Assembly: GCF_028993635.1 (NCBI RefSeq)
Contig: NZ_CP118631.1
Location: 5,518,001 to 5,582,000 of the forward strand
Direction of reading: 5' to 3'
Source of the DNA: Mucilaginibacter sp. SJ
GTDB lineage: Bacteria; Bacteroidota; Bacteroidia; Sphingobacteriales; Sphingobacteriaceae
DNA length: 64,000 nucleotides
How positions within the stretch are numbered: the stretch's first letter is position 1; every line of letters begins with the position of its first letter. Below the pieces are notes generated by a model that saw nothing but the letters and a program-made list of their open reading frames with translations, had not been told where the DNA came from and made no database searches. This document shows positions 44,160 to 54,900 of this stretch, in pieces. A program made the translations under genes and the position numbers.

Positions 44160-44315
44160 TTACAGGGGATCAGCAGCATCAGCTACAATATGCTGAACCT
44201 GCCGCAAACGATCACCAAAAACGACGGCAGCACGGTAGTTTATGTTTACAGCGCAGGGGGCAATAAACTGCGTAAACTCTTTACCGCAGGCGGGATTACC
44301 ACGACACTGTTTTAA
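44160..44315 (+). pseudogene. RHS core scrap (dead cassette)
   Basis: Matches the start of the orphan tip at 40175 (GGGGATCAGCAGCATCAGCT) and the corresponding part of the complete RHS gene, about 130 bp, then breaks after ACCACGACA and meets a TAA. There is no toxin or immunity gene behind it. It is the remains of a third RHS tip cassette. Confidence 0.85.
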
Positions 44316-44815
44316 TTGACATGCGCCGGACACCTGTGGTTATTTATTGACTAAACCGTTGTAAATCAGAAATAACATCAAGTTCATTCGCAACTTTTGT
44401 TATAATGCACACATTGCTATTGCTTAGACTTAATAGGTACCTGGGCGCCGGGCTTATTTTTAGCAGATAACCGTATTTTTAACAAGAGGATAAAGCAACT
44501 CTTAAATTCCAATCTGCTTTTTTTATGTTAAAGTAACACTTAAAGTTGTACTGAATGCCTTATAAAAAACTCTTATATATTTAGGGATCTAAGGTTAATA
44601 TTTATTTTTTCGGTATATTCATGGAGTCTGAAATGAATGTTTTTTTAACAATTAATTTAAGTTTTTGTTTGATTATTGATTTAATTGATTTAGATTAGTA
44701 ATACAATTAGAACCTAATTATAGTTCCCTACACATTGAATTTTTATTGACTGGTAAACGAATTAGTTGTTTTCAATGAAGACGGACTGTAACTGTTATAA
44801 ACATTAAAATTAATA
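44316..44815. other. AT-rich intergenic region upstream of the sigma factor
   Basis: About 500 bp between the RHS scrap and the ECF sigma gene. No open frame, RNA gene or clear repeat is seen; it presumably contains the promoter of the sigma/FecR operon. Confidence 0.45.
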
Positions 44816-45403
44816 ATGAAGCCAATTGAGTTAAATCATAATGACGACGTTTTATTATTGCAGCAAATAGAACAGGGCAGTCAACATGCATTTAATTTAT
44901 TATATGAAAAGCATTGGGGGAACGCCTATTCTGAAGCTTATAAACGTTTAAAGGATTCGGATCAGGCAAAAGATATAGTCCAGGAAGTATTTACCCATAT
45001 TTGGCTCAAAAAAGAAAGTCTCCGTATTCATAATCTACCGGCTTATTTAACGGTATCCATACGTAATAAGGTGTTTAAACTGGTTGAAAAGCAGAAAATT
45101 ATTCATCCATTCTTTGATGTCATTGATGACCTGCCTGCATCTTGTCAACAAGCTGACGGCAATTTGCTTTGGAAAGAGTTTTTAATATCTTATGAAGCAC
45201 TTTTAAATACGCTTCCTCCCAAAAGGCAAATTATTTTCCGCCTTCATTATCAAAACGATTTACCAACCAAAGAAATCGCGGCACAATTGGGTCTCACAAG
45301 AAAAACAGTTCAAAATCAGCTGGGAAAAGCTATTGAAAAATTGAAAGTGTCATTATTGCCCTTCCTTTCTTTATTGATCATTTTATTTTGGGCGATAAGC
45401 TGA
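44816..45403 (+). CDS. ECF-type RNA polymerase sigma factor
   Basis: 195 residues. Sigma region 2 is seen at about 20-85 (AFNLLYEKHWGNAYSEAYKR, DIVQEVFTHIWLKKESLRI) and region 4 at about 125-180 (LPPKRQIIFRLHYQNDLPTK, EIAAQLGLTRKTVQNQLGKA). The last ~20 residues are hydrophobic (SLLPFLSLLIILFWAIS), a membrane-tail feature common in Bacteroidetes SusC-linked sigma factors. It is followed by a FecR-type anti-sigma gene and a SusC with STN domain, the standard trans-envelope signalling set. Confidence 0.93.
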   Translation: MKPIELNHNDDVLLLQQIEQGSQHAFNLLYEKHWGNAYSEAYKRLKDSDQAKDIVQEVFTHIWLKKESLRIHNLPAYLTVSIRNKVFKLVEKQKIIHPFFDVIDDLPASCQQADGNLLWKEFLISYEALLNTLPPKRQIIFRLHYQNDLPTKEIAAQLGLTRKTVQNQLGKAIEKLKVSLLPFLSLLIILFWAIS

Positions 45404-45493
45404 TTAAGTCTGTAAAAAATAAATTTTTTAGCAGAGTGGGACTTTTGTTTGTTTATAGGTCATATCTATAATCAATAGTACAACCTGTTTTAA

Positions 45494-46486
45494 ATGGACA
45501 AGCAATATTTTCTTGAACTGTTGCATAAATATCTCAATAATGAAGCAACAGATGAAGAACAGCAATTTTTAGTTAAATATTACGAGTTGTTTTCTGCTGA
45601 GCCAGATATTATTTCTCTATTGAGCGATGAGCAGAAGAAGGAAATCAGGGAAGAAATAAATGCCTCAATTTGGGAAAGCATCGATAAACACGCCGGGGCT
45701 GATAAAAAAGTAATACGCCTGAAGACTTGGGGCATCAAAATAGCTGCCGCCGCGGCAATCATTGGAGTTTGCGGCATAGGATATTTATTTTTACACAATA
45801 AACCGGTTGTTAAATCACCCCAGTCATACTCGGCCCATCGACCAAAACCTAACCTGTTTCTGGTACTCCCTGACGGAAGCAGGGTAATACTCAGCTATGG
45901 TAGCAAACTTAGTTATGCTTCATCATTTGACGGCCTTGCAAAACGCGAAGTATATCTTACCGGTGAAGCCTTTTTCGACATAAAGCACAACAACTTAAAA
46001 CCTTTTGTTGTACACACCGGTAAAATAAAAACAACCGTATTGGGTACTGCATTTGATGTAAAAGCAGTGCCCGGTGATAAAACCATAACAGTCACCGTTA
46101 CCAGAGGCAAGGTAAAAGTCAGCAATAATAACAGGCTCCTGGGTATTATTGTTCCTAATCAGCAGATCACCTTTGACCGGCAAAAATCTATTTCAATGCA
46201 AACCAACATCAATGCAAAAAATTACACAATCTGGACGGCGAAGGATGATTTGTATTTTGAAGACGTAACTTTTGGGGAAGCAGCCAAAGTATTGGAAGAC
46301 CGGTTTAAGGTTAAGATATTATTTACAGATCAGTTGGTTCGCTCAAAACACTTCACCTCTACTTTCAATAAATCTGCGAACCTGGATCAGGCATTAAAAA
46401 GCATTTGTGAGTTCAATGACGCCCTTTATTCGTACGATAAAGCAAAGACTACCATAACCATCACCACTAAATCTCAAACCAATTAA
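45494..46486 (+). CDS. FecR-family anti-sigma factor
   Basis: 330 residues. A cytoplasmic helical N-terminus that would hold the sigma factor (about 1-75) is followed by one transmembrane segment (IKIAAAAAIIGVCGIGYLFL, about 81-100) and a periplasmic FecR domain (LPDGSRVILSYGSKLSYA, YLTGEAFFDIKHNNLKPF, TVLGTAFDVKAV). The C-terminal domain (YFEDVTFGEAAKVLEDRFKV) is the DUF4974-like part that meets the STN domain of the partner SusC. When the receptor binds its ligand, FecR frees or activates the sigma factor. Confidence 0.93.
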   Translation: MDKQYFLELLHKYLNNEATDEEQQFLVKYYELFSAEPDIISLLSDEQKKEIREEINASIWESIDKHAGADKKVIRLKTWGIKIAAAAAIIGVCGIGYLFLHNKPVVKSPQSYSAHRPKPNLFLVLPDGSRVILSYGSKLSYASSFDGLAKREVYLTGEAFFDIKHNNLKPFVVHTGKIKTTVLGTAFDVKAVPGDKTITVTVTRGKVKVSNNNRLLGIIVPNQQITFDRQKSISMQTNINAKNYTIWTAKDDLYFEDVTFGEAAKVLEDRFKVKILFTDQLVRSKHFTSTFNKSANLDQALKSICEFNDALYSYDKAKTTITITTKSQTN

Positions 46487-46497
46487 ACTTAAAGCAT

Positions 46498-46569
46498 ATG
46501 AAGAAAAAGTACCTCAAAAATCACAAACAGATCCTGTTTAAAAGAAGTCCGGATAGTTCTCCGGCATAA
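46498..46569 (+). CDS. Possible 23-codon small ORF between FecR and SusC
   Basis: ATG 46498 opens a short, very basic peptide (MKKKYLKNHKQILFKRSPD…) ending at TAA 46567-46569, 12 bp after the FecR stop and just before a structured hairpin. It may be a leader peptide or chance. Confidence 0.25.
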   Translation: MKKKYLKNHKQILFKRSPDSSPA

Positions 46570-46572
46570 AAA

Positions 46573-46611
46573 ACCCTCTGAACCATTTCCGGGGAAATAA
46601 CCTCAGAGGGT
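46573..46611 (+). promoter_or_regulatory. Nested hairpin in the SusC leader
   Basis: The outer arms ACCCTCTGA (46573-46581) and TCAGAGGGT (46603-46611) are perfect. Between them ATTTCC-GG-GGAAAT forms an inner hairpin. It lies 96 bp before the SusC start and is not followed by a U-run, so an mRNA-stability or regulatory element is more likely than a terminator. Confidence 0.55.
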
Positions 46612-46707
46612 CGCTAACGCTATTCGACTGCAATCGATTGTATTAGCCGGGTGTTTTAAATTTTAACATTCAATCGAAGACATTAATCACTTAAAACAAA
46701 CTAAATT

Positions 46708-49700
46708 ATGAATTTTTCCATAATTCTGGCAGAACCGCGGCATTTTGTTAAATACCCGCTTAGATTTCATCTGCTAATTGACTTAAATTTTAAACAGTGT
46801 ATGAGAATCGGGATAATTTCAATATTCATATTAGCTACTTCAATTCCTGTATTTTCAGCAGCCCCTGTAAAGAGTCAGACAATTGACCAGGTAGCGGTGA
46901 GTCTTACACTCAAGAATGAATCACTTGTAAAAGCTTTTCATAAAATCGAATCACAAAGCAGTTTTCATTTTATGTATCGCAATGATGATGTGAAAGATAT
47001 TCTCAACCTGGATATTGCTGCCAGTAATAAATCGATAGCAGTAGTTCTGAAGGCCATTTTGTCTAACACTTTACTCAAATTCAGACAGATTGATGACCAG
47101 ATATTAATTACAAAATCAAATCAGGATAAAGCGGCAACCGGTGAAAAAGCAGATGTCACTACTGATATAGTGGCATCCAAAGGCATAATTAAAGGAACGG
47201 TGACTGATTCAAAGGAGAGTCCGTTAGCGGGTGTTACGGTAAAGCTGGATGGCGCAATTTCATTAAATAAAGCAACAGACGTTAACGGCAACTATAGCTT
47301 CGCTAATTTACCGGCAGGCAACTATACGCTTACTTTTACTTTTGTCGGTTTTAAATCGGTAACAAAGACATTAGCATTAGGAGAGGATCAGCAAAGTGTA
47401 ATTAATGTAGTGTTAACGGAAAGTACAAATGGCCTGGACGAAGTTGTTGTAACTGGTTACGGAACCCAGAAAAAGCGGGAAGTAACCAGCGCAATTACCT
47501 CTGTAAGTGCAGCACAATTTAATAAAGGTAATATCAGTGATGTTGCACAGTTATTACAAGGTAAAGTAGCCGGTCTTTCTATCGCACGCCCCGGTGGCGA
47601 CCCAAACGGTGGTTTTGCCATCAGGTTAAGGGGACTTTCTACTTTAGGAGCTAACACACAGCCGCTAATAGTGCTTGATGGCCAGGTGGGGGCTGATATT
47701 AATACAGTTGATCCAAATGATATAAAAAGTATTGACGTACTGAAGGACGGTTCGGCCGCTGCCATTTATGGTACACGCGGTTCGGCCGGCGTTATCATTA
47801 TAACAACCATCGCAGGAAAGAGAGGCATGTCAAAGCTTACTTATAACGTTTCCGGTACTGAAGAAACACCTGCTAAATTTACCAAGCATATGACGGCCGC
47901 CGAGTTTGTTGCACTTGGCAAAGGAACAAACTATGGCTCTTCTACGGATTGGAATAAAGAAATAACCCGTTCGGCTTTTTCACATGTACATAATTTAGGT
48001 ATTTCGGGAGGTGATGAACGTACTGTTTATGACGCAACTTTAAATTATCGCAATAGTCAGGGTGTTGCAATCAGAACTGGTTTTCAGCAGTTAAATGGCC
48101 GTTTGAACATCACGCACAAGGCTTTGGATAACAAATTGGTTCTTAATTTAAACATAAATACTACTAACAGAAATTCACAATTTGGTTTTCCCGATGCTTT
48201 CAAATATGCTACCATTTTTAACCCTACAGCACCGGTGCATTCTACAGATCCTTTATATGATTTAACCGGCGGTGGTTTTTTTGAATCCAACTTCGTTGAT
48301 TATTCAAATCCGGTGGCCATGTTGGTGCAAAATACTAACGAAGCGCGGAATAAGAAATTTAATATTGGCGGAACCGCGACGTATGAGCTAACTAAAGGAT
48401 TGAAGTTTGCTACTAAATATTTTAAACAAACAACAAGCATTTATCATTCAGAGTACTCGCCAACTACAGCCTTTATTTCCAGGGGCTTCCCGCTGGGCAG
48501 TGGTTTTAGCCGTTCGGGTATTTCTGCAAAATTTGATGATGAATCTGAAAACAGTTTGCTTGAAAGTACCTTGTCATATGACAAAACAATACATAAACTG
48601 GAGATTGCTGCTGTCGCCGGATATTCGTATCAGGATTTCTTCTACCAGGGATTTGATGCCCAGGGCGGTAATTTTGTAACTGATGCCTCGGGTCAGAATT
48701 TTGCTGCAGCTCTCGACTTTAAAAATGGTATAGGCGTAGTTGAAAGTTATAAAAATGAGAACAAGCTGATCTCGTTTTTCGGACGGGTAAACTTAAACTA
48801 TGATAATATCGCTTTCCTTTCCGCCAGTTTAAGAAGAGACGGTTCAACTGAGTTTGGTGTAAATAACAAATGGGGCTTTTTTCCTGCTGTTAGTGCAGGT
48901 TTTGATTTGAGCAGAGTGTTAAAGATTCAAAGTATAAGTAACCTTAAATTGCGTGGCAGCTATGGTGTTACCGGGGCATTACCACCGTTTCCGTATCTTT
49001 CATTGTCTACTTTATCAAATAGCGGCGGTACCTATTATGCGGGCAATGGTGTATACCTGAGTACCTACAGTGGCACCAGGAACCCTAACCCAGGTCTGAA
49101 ATGGGAGAAAAAAGCTGAAACAGATATCGGTTTAGACTTTTCACTGTTAAACGGAAGGTTAACCGGTACCTTTGACTATTTTAACCGGAAAACTACCGAT
49201 TTGATTTTTGACGTTACGGTGCCTTCGCCGCCGGCGTTATTCAACAACACCTGGGAAAATATTGGCGAATTGAGTAACTCGGGTGTGGAATTAGCTTTAA
49301 GCTATGAAGCTATCAAAACACCTGACTTCAGTTGGACGACCGGTGGCAATATTTCAAGTTACCACGTAGTTTTAACAAAGCTGATTGACGCTTTAAAAGG
49401 TTCGTACGTAGGGGCCACCAACCTGGGCACTCCTGGCCAGGAAGCCACGCAGTTAACGAGGGCGGTTGAAGGTCAGCCTATCGGGATACTTTACGGCCCC
49501 AAATATGTAGGTGTTGACGCAAATGGCGTATACCAGTACTCTGACGGTAAAGGCGGCACTGTTGGGTTGGCAAATGCACCACGCCAGGTTATTGGTAATG
49601 GCTTACCTAAATTTGAATTTGGGATTACCAACGCCTTTAGATACAAACAGTTCGATTTTAACTTTTTCCTTCGCTCATCTATCGGTCATCAGTTAATCAA

Positions 49701-50076
49701 TACTTACCGCGCGTTTTATGAAAATCCAAATGTTGCAACCAGCTACAATATAGTAAATACCAAATATTTCAATCCCAAAGTTACCGATGGTGCCGCATAC
49801 AGCAGTTATGACGTTGAAAAAGCATCTTTCCTGAAACTGGATAACGCAACGTTTGGCTATACTTTCAAGATTGCCAAGAGCAGTAAACCGGGGATGATTA
49901 GCAGTTTGAGAGCCTATATTTCGGGCCAGAACCTTTTCACTATTACCGGTTATACAGGTGTTGACCCGGAGGTTAGGTACGCTGACTCCGGAAATGTGTT
50001 AGCTCCGGGTATCGACCGTAGGGAGACATGGGTTTATACAAGGTCATTTACCCTCGGCGTTAATTTGGGATTTTAA
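46708..50076 (+). CDS. SusC/RagA TonB-dependent receptor with STN signalling domain
   Basis: 1122 residues. After a signal segment (IISIFILATSIPVFSA; ATG at 46801 would be an alternative start) comes the STN domain (LKNESLVKAFHKIESQSSFH, about 70-135), a carboxypeptidase-regulatory-like beta domain (IIKGTVTDSKESPLAGVTVK…), the TonB-box region and plug (EVVVTGYGTQKKREVTSAI; GLSTLGANTQPLIVLDG; DVLKDGSAAAIYGTRGSAGV) and the barrel, ending in the family's terminal strand (TLGVNLGF). The STN domain passes ligand binding to the FecR protein encoded just upstream. The substrate may be the compound oxidised by the downstream enzymes. Confidence 0.96.
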   Translation: MNFSIILAEPRHFVKYPLRFHLLIDLNFKQCMRIGIISIFILATSIPVFSAAPVKSQTIDQVAVSLTLKNESLVKAFHKIESQSSFHFMYRNDDVKDILNLDIAASNKSIAVVLKAILSNTLLKFRQIDDQILITKSNQDKAATGEKADVTTDIVASKGIIKGTVTDSKESPLAGVTVKLDGAISLNKATDVNGNYSFANLPAGNYTLTFTFVGFKSVTKTLALGEDQQSVINVVLTESTNGLDEVVVTGYGTQKKREVTSAITSVSAAQFNKGNISDVAQLLQGKVAGLSIARPGGDPNGGFAIRLRGLSTLGANTQPLIVLDGQVGADINTVDPNDIKSIDVLKDGSAAAIYGTRGSAGVIIITTIAGKRGMSKLTYNVSGTEETPAKFTKHMTAAEFVALGKGTNYGSSTDWNKEITRSAFSHVHNLGISGGDERTVYDATLNYRNSQGVAIRTGFQQLNGRLNITHKALDNKLVLNLNINTTNRNSQFGFPDAFKYATIFNPTAPVHSTDPLYDLTGGGFFESNFVDYSNPVAMLVQNTNEARNKKFNIGGTATYELTKGLKFATKYFKQTTSIYHSEYSPTTAFISRGFPLGSGFSRSGISAKFDDESENSLLESTLSYDKTIHKLEIAAVAGYSYQDFFYQGFDAQGGNFVTDASGQNFAAALDFKNGIGVVESYKNENKLISFFGRVNLNYDNIAFLSASLRRDGSTEFGVNNKWGFFPAVSAGFDLSRVLKIQSISNLKLRGSYGVTGALPPFPYLSLSTLSNSGGTYYAGNGVYLSTYSGTRNPNPGLKWEKKAETDIGLDFSLLNGRLTGTFDYFNRKTTDLIFDVTVPSPPALFNNTWENIGELSNSGVELALSYEAIKTPDFSWTTGGNISSYHVVLTKLIDALKGSYVGATNLGTPGQEATQLTRAVEGQPIGILYGPKYVGVDANGVYQYSDGKGGTVGLANAPRQVIGNGLPKFEFGITNAFRYKQFDFNFFLRSSIGHQLINTYRAFYENPNVATSYNIVNTKYFNPKVTDGAAYSSYDVEKASFLKLDNATFGYTFKIAKSSKPGMISSLRAYISGQNLFTITGYTGVDPEVRYADSGNVLAPGIDRRETWVYTRSFTLGVNLGF

Positions 50077-50109
50077 TTAAGGTATTTCAAAGTTTAATAT
50101 ATACAAATT

Positions 50110-51711
50110 ATGAAACATAAATCATTAACAAGATATTCGTTGCTGGTGTTTCTTGCTGCGGCTTCATGTACAAAGCTGGATGAAAAAGCATTGCTCTACG
50201 ATCAGGTAACTGAGGATAGTTTTTATAAAACAGATAAGCAACTGGCGGCCGCTGTGGGCGCTGCATATTCTTCTATTTATGGTTATAACGGTGCTTTCTT
50301 TAACTTAAATGAGGTTACTACCGACGAAGTTGTTGTACCAACACGGGGCGCGGATTGGGGTGACGGTGGCCACTGGGTACGTTTAAAAACACATAAAACC
50401 AACAGCACCGATTCACAACCAGCTAATGGCTGGAGCCTTGGTTTCGGCGGGGTTACCACTTGTAACAAAATTTTAGCCGCCCTGGCTGTAAGTAAATCAC
50501 CAACTGCTGCTACTTATGTAGCAGAATTAAAATGTTTAAGGGCCATTTACTACTACTGGCTGCTTGATTTGTTTGGCAACGTGCCTATCACCACCGATTT
50601 TTCGGATACCAAACCCCCTGCAACCAAAAGTCGGGCCGAGGTTTACGCTTTTATTGAATCAGAATTACTGGCAAATATTGAAAAACTACCCAAAATAGGC
50701 ACAGGCGATGGCCCATACTATGGCCGTGTTACTTATTACGTTGCTGAAGCAACTTTGGCCAAGTTATATTTAAATGCCCAAACCTATACCGGAACCCAAC
50801 AATATGATAAAGCATTAGCCGCATGTGACGTAATTATTAATTCCGGAAAGTATACGCTGATGAATAATTACGCCGATAACTTTTCAAGGAATAATACCGG
50901 CTCAACCGAGTCTATTTGGGCGATACCGTTTGATGGGGTTAAAGCGGGCGGTTTTAACATGAATATGGAGACCTTGCACTTGCAAAGCCAGAATACTTAT
51001 CAAATGAATAACCAGCCATGGAATGGATTTGCTTCGGTACAGGAGTTTTATCAATCCTATATCGACCCGGCGCAAAATCCGGGCCCGCAGGGAACAGTTG
51101 TAGGCCTTGACCCCAAAGGTACACCTACTACCGGTACCCTCGATAAGAGGATGCTGAATAATTTCCTGGTTGGCCCGCAGTATCAGGCTGATGGGGTAAC
51201 CCCCTTAACGGACGGCGGTGCAGATGTGACGGATCCTAATGGTCCGCCTATTACCTTTACCCCTTACATTAACGAACTGCAGCCCAATGCCTGGAGACAG
51301 GCGGGTGCTCGTATTGGTAAATGGCAATTTTATAAAGGTATGCAGTCAAGTTTGGATAATGATTTGGCAATTTATAGATACGCCGATATTTTGCTGATGA
51401 AGGCCGAATTATTAGCCAGAAAAAGTGGCAATTGGAACGACCCGGTTACGCTTGCCTTGGTTAATCAAATCCGAACAGTACATGGAGGGGTTGCACCATT
51501 CACCAGTTTAACTCCTTTAATATTTTTAGCAGAGCGCGGCCGGGAAATGTTCGCAGAAAGTTACAGAAGGCAGGATATGATCCGTTTTGGTGTTTATAAT
51601 GACGCGTACCGTTTCCACCCGGCTGATCCGGATGCTCACGTTAATATTTTTCCGGTACCCGAACCTCAAATTAATGCAAATCCAAACCTGAAACAAAACC
51701 CCGGGTATTGA
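50110..51711 (+). CDS. SusD/RagB-family outer-membrane lipoprotein
   Basis: 533 residues; lipobox at LAAASC (Cys about residue 20). SusD motifs include LKCLRAIYYYWLLDLFGNVP, YVAEATLAKLYLNAQ, RYADILLMKAELLAR, ERGREMFAESYRRQDMIRFG and the ending NPNLKQNPGY. It is 33 bp downstream of its SusC partner and about 240 bp upstream of the first FG-GAP lipoprotein. Confidence 0.96.
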   Translation: MKHKSLTRYSLLVFLAAASCTKLDEKALLYDQVTEDSFYKTDKQLAAAVGAAYSSIYGYNGAFFNLNEVTTDEVVVPTRGADWGDGGHWVRLKTHKTNSTDSQPANGWSLGFGGVTTCNKILAALAVSKSPTAATYVAELKCLRAIYYYWLLDLFGNVPITTDFSDTKPPATKSRAEVYAFIESELLANIEKLPKIGTGDGPYYGRVTYYVAEATLAKLYLNAQTYTGTQQYDKALAACDVIINSGKYTLMNNYADNFSRNNTGSTESIWAIPFDGVKAGGFNMNMETLHLQSQNTYQMNNQPWNGFASVQEFYQSYIDPAQNPGPQGTVVGLDPKGTPTTGTLDKRMLNNFLVGPQYQADGVTPLTDGGADVTDPNGPPITFTPYINELQPNAWRQAGARIGKWQFYKGMQSSLDNDLAIYRYADILLMKAELLARKSGNWNDPVTLALVNQIRTVHGGVAPFTSLTPLIFLAERGREMFAESYRRQDMIRFGVYNDAYRFHPADPDAHVNIFPVPEPQINANPNLKQNPGY

Positions 51712-51951
51712 TAAAATGCTTTGAGTTTGGCAAAGGTGCTCTTTTAAGGAAAGCAAGTGATTTATTACTTGCTTTCCTCATTAAATACCACGGGTTTACC
51801 TAATTGACCTGAATGTTGATTTAAATGTTTGATTATTAGTTGATTGTGTTTTGCTGTTTTGATTGAGTTGTTGTCAACCCATCAGGTTTAGAAATTGCGA
51901 CGGCTGCAATATTTGAACAAGGTTAAAAGGAACTTATTTTATATAAAGTGA

Positions 51952-54900
51952 ATGATTAAACGGGTACTTAATATTATTCCTGAGCCAATTGTATTATTGG
52001 TTTATTCTCCAATAAAACGTAGCTCCCCAAAGGTCATTTTATTTTTCACAGCCTTTTGGCGTTCCGTTATGGCGGCAAAGATATATGCTTCATGCACAGA
52101 GGCCAGCTATATTCGGCAGGTACCGTTTTTTGCATTTTTATTTTTGATGGGCTGCAATCCCATCGAGCCTAAAAAAGACGAAGGCAACAAACTTTTTTCA
52201 CTGCTTCCTTCATCATCCACGGGAATAACTTTTGCCAATGATGTTAAATATACCGAACAATTGAATGTTTATACCTACCGTAATTTTTATAACGGTGGGG
52301 GTGTTGGTATTGGAGATATTAATAATGACGGCTTGCCGGATGTTTTCCTTTGCGGAAATCAAAAATCAAACAGACTCTATTTAAACAAAGGCAACTTTCA
52401 GTTTGAAGATATAACCGATAAGGCCGGACTTTCTTCGGCAGGTGTCTGGTCAACGGGCGTTACCTTTGCAGATGTTAATGGCGATGGGTTGCTGGATATT
52501 TATATATGTAAGTCGGGCGATTTTTCCGGAAAAAACAGAAGTAATCAGTTGTTCATTAATAATGGTAACCTGACATTCACCGAAAAAGCGGCCGAATATG
52601 GGTTAAATAATAAAGGCTTGTGTACTCATGCTGTTTTCTTTGATTACGATCACGACGGGGATCTGGATTGCTACCTTCTTAATAATTCGTTTCGTTCGGT
52701 AGGGAACTATGATTTAATCAAAGATCAGCGCAATACTCCCGATCCCCTGGGTGGGAATAAGTTATATCGTAACGACGGAGGTCATTTTACAGACGTGACC
52801 CAACAAGCAGGAATATACAGCAGCAAAATTGGTTTTGGCTTAGGTGTAACTATTTCTGATGTGAACGGGGATGGCTGGGACGATATCTATGTTTCCAACG
52901 ATTTTTTTGAACGCGATTACCTGTACATTAATAATCACAACGGTACCTTTAAAGAGTGCCTTACCGACGCTATTAGGGAACTAAGCCAAAACTCAATGGG
53001 AGCTGACATAGCCGACATCAATAATGACGGCTATCCTGATATTTATGTGACTGATATGCTTCCTGAACCGGAATCAAGGTTAAAAACAAAAACAGCGTTT
53101 GAAAACTGGGATAAGTATCAGTCCGACCTGCAAAATGGATATTATCAGCAATTCCTTCGCAATGTTTTGCAGCTGAACCAGGGCCCGGCTATGAATAAAA
53201 ACTTGGCCCAAAATAAGATAAACTTCAGCGAGATAGGCCGGCTTTCGGGGGTTCATGCAACCGACTGGAGTTGGGGCGCGCTGATCTCGGATATGGATAA
53301 TGATGGCTTTAAAGACATTTTCGTTAGCAACGGTATTTATAAAGACCTAACCGATCAGGATTATATCCAATTTATGGCTAACCCGATACAAGTAAGAAAA
53401 ATGATGGGTAGTGAGAAGGAGGTAATTAAGAAGCTGATAGATAGTATGCCATCGGAGGCTGTGCCTAACTATGCGTACCGTAACAATGGCGACCTGACCT
53501 TTACCAATAAGGCAGCCGAATGGGGTCTTGGTGACCCGGGTTTTTCGAATGGTTCGGCATATGGTGATTTAAATAATGATGGGGCGCTGGATTTGGTGGT
53601 GAACAATGTAAATATGCCGGCCTTTATCTACCGAAACAACAGCAGGAAGCTGGAGCCGGCGAATAAATATTTGAAAGTAGTATTGCAGGGCGAGGGGAAG
53701 AACCGCTTTGGCGTAGGGGCGCAGGTAACGTTATACTATAATCATACCTTAAACTACCAGGAGCAGGTTCCGTCGCGGGGATTTGAATCGAGCGTAGACA
53801 CCCGGTTGAATTTCGGGTTGGGTAAAATAAAGGAGATCGATTCGATAGTAGTAAAATGGCCTTGCGGTAAGCAGAAAGTATTAAAAGGAGTAAAAACGAA
53901 CCAAACCATCACGGTAAAGGAGGTTGAATCAGGACTGCCCGGGAAAGCGGTGAGGGGGGCAGCCGGTGCAAAGCCGGTGTTTGAGCAGAGTACAGATAAC
54001 CATGGGATAGACTTTGTGCACAAGGAAAATGACTTTATAGATTTTGACAGGGAAAAGCTGATCTTCCAGATGCATTCGGCGGATGGTCCGCGGATAGGTA
54101 AAGGCGATGTCAACGGCGATGGTTTGGAAGACTTCTATATCTGCGGGGCCAAAGATCAGCCAGGCGCATTATATATCCAAACCCGGGCGGGTCGTTTTAA
54201 ACGGAGCAACGAAAAGCTGTTTGAGCAGGATAAGGCCAGTGAAGATACAGACTGTTTGTTTTTCGACGCGGATGGCGACGGGGACCAGGACCTGTATGTA
54301 TGCAGCGGAGGCAATGAGTTCTCGGCTAACTCGACGGATCTGATCGACCGGCTATATATCAATGATGGGAAGGGTAATTTCAGCAAATCGCAACAGGTGC
54401 TGCCGTCATTTCAGTTTGAGAGCAGCTCCTGCGTAACGGCAGCAGATGTTGACGGGGACGGGGACCAGGACCTGTTTGTTGGTGTGCGTTTAAAGCCGGG
54501 TGAATATGGCTACCCATGCAAAGGCTATCTCCTGCAGAACAATGGCAAAGGCTTTTTTACAGATGTAACTGAGGAGAGGGCCCCGGGCTTAACGGAATTG
54601 GGTATGGTTACCGATGCCAAATGGTTTGATTATGACCGTGACGGAAAACCGGACCTGGTGGCCTGCGGAGAGTATATGCCGATCCGGATATTCCATAATG
54701 AAGGTGGGCGTTTAAAGGAAGTAACGCGCGAAGCGGGGCTGGAGTGGAGTAAGGGGTGGTGGAACCGCCTGGAGATTGCAGACATAGACGGCGATGGTTC
54801 CCCGGATATAGTAGCCGGCAATCACGGGCTAAACTCCAGGTTTAAGGCAAGCAGAGCGAAGCCGGTAAGTATGTATGTAGGGGACTTTAGCGGCACGGGC

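Noticed and set aside
53754..54386. Antisense and overlapping frames within the FG-GAP genes, repeated exactly at 57696-58328
   Set aside because: They recur only because the underlying 2-kb DNA is duplicated; the plus-strand FG-GAP frame accounts for the sequence.
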